Assembly: GCA_013153375.1 (NCBI GenBank)
Contig: JAADEN010000113.1
Coordinates: 1-5,129 of the forward strand
Direction: 5' to 3'
Length of the DNA: 5,129 nucleotides
Source: Chloroflexota bacterium
Lineage (GTDB): Bacteria > Chloroflexota > Anaerolineae > Anaerolineales > DRMV01
The position numbers and the translations under genes are program-made. Positions 4,760 through 5,129 of this stretch are shown here, in pieces. Under the pieces are notes generated by a model. The model had not been told where the DNA came from. It was given only the letters and a program-made list of their open reading frames with translations, and did not search any database. The stretch's first letter is position 1, and the number at the start of each line of letters is the position of its first letter.

Positions 4760-5129
4760 ATGCACGAGCCCATCACCGTGCTCATCGTGGACGACCACGC
4801 GGTGGTGCGTCAGGGCGTGCGCGCCTTCCTGGAAACCCAGCCCGACATCCGGGTGGTGGCCGAGGCCGCCTCGGGCGCGGAGGCCGTGCGTCAGGCCGAG
4901 CGCCACGCGCCCGATGTGGTGCTCATGGACCTGGTCATGCCCGGCATGGACGGCGTGGAAGCCACCCGCGCGCTCAAGCGGGTCAGCCCCCGCAGCCAGG
5001 TCATCGTGCTGACCTCGTACCACGACGACGAGCACATCTTCCCCGCGATTCGGGCCGGCGCGCTGTCGTACCTGCTCAAGGATGTCGCGCCCGCGGCCCT
5101 GGCCGAGGCCGTGCGCCGCGCGGCCCGCG
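4760..5129 (+). CDS. NarL/LuxR-family response regulator, receiver domain (3' end outside window)
   Basis: The first 123 codons are visible and make up a complete receiver domain; the expected LuxR-type helix-turn-helix output domain lies past the window edge. The acidic pair D11-D12, phospho-acceptor D57 (in PDVVLMDLVMPGMDG), T85 and K107 (in SYLLKD) are all present, so it should be phosphorylated normally by the upstream kinase. The sequence style (ITVLIVDDHAVVRQGV) is typical of the NarL/FixJ group (DesR, LiaR, YvfU), which are transcription factors. The start has ACGGAGG 8 nt upstream. Position after the kinase supports a cognate pair, with the adjacent ABC genes as likely targets. The output domain is inferred from family and kinase type and is not seen. 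Confidence 0.94.
   Translation, partial: MHEPITVLIVDDHAVVRQGVRAFLETQPDIRVVAEAASGAEAVRQAERHAPDVVLMDLVMPGMDGVEATRALKRVSPRSQVIVLTSYHDDEHIFPAIRAGALSYLLKDVAPAALAEAVRRAAR

Noticed and set aside
2893..4785. 630-codon minus-strand open frame opposite the permease and kinase
   Set aside because: Its composition (Gln, Gly, Arg and His rich) and lack of any domain match antisense translation of the permease and kinase genes. The kinase has every catalytic motif on the plus strand.

Overview
The window is GC-rich bacterial chromosome DNA. It is densely coded, with strong AGGAGG-type ribosome binding sites and short gaps. Protein style (a sensor kinase opening MSLRWKLTLSYTLVTAG, an M48_N-type CAAX protease homologue, a BcrA/NatA-like ABC ATPase) and intergenic heptamer arrays around GGTAGGGGCGCA hairpins suggest Chloroflexota, perhaps Anaerolineae or a relative. 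That placement rests on recollection of similar sequences, not on a marker gene.

Layout: (1) 42-1223, minus strand: a membrane-embedded zinc metalloprotease of family M48 (Ste24/HtpX type). (2) 1224-1449: a 226-bp divergent promoter region. It holds two similar -10 elements facing apart, both TATGCT, and a 10-bp inverted repeat almost exactly midway between them. (3) 1450-2169, plus: an ABC transporter ATPase. (4) 2154-2321: a composite repeat element. Six RGTCGGN heptamers, two REP-like GC hairpins, and six inverted RGTTGGN heptamers separate ATPase from permease and supply the last residues and stop codon of the ATPase. (5) 2340-3203, plus: an ABC-2 type permease with about six membrane spans. 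(6) 3253-4689, plus: a membrane sensor histidine kinase of the HisKA_3 (NarX/DesK/LiaS) group. (7) 4760 to beyond the window end, plus: the receiver domain of a NarL/LuxR-type response regulator, cut off before its DNA-binding domain.

The four plus-strand genes have the order ATPase, permease, kinase, regulator. This is the logic of known Bacillus loci such as yvfRSTU and the linearmycin-resistance lnrJK-lnrLMN system, where a NarL-type two-component pair controls an adjacent ABC-2 exporter. The likely reading is an envelope-stress or toxic-lipophile sensing and efflux module. The divergent membrane protease may be co-regulated for membrane protein quality control, but that is inference from position and promoter similarity only.

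No tRNA, rRNA, CRISPR array, transposase or phage gene is visible. The most unusual item is the 168-bp repeat element inside the transporter operon. It looks like a non-coding mobile or REP-type element with possible effects on RNA folding or termination. I see no convincing wholly new protein system.
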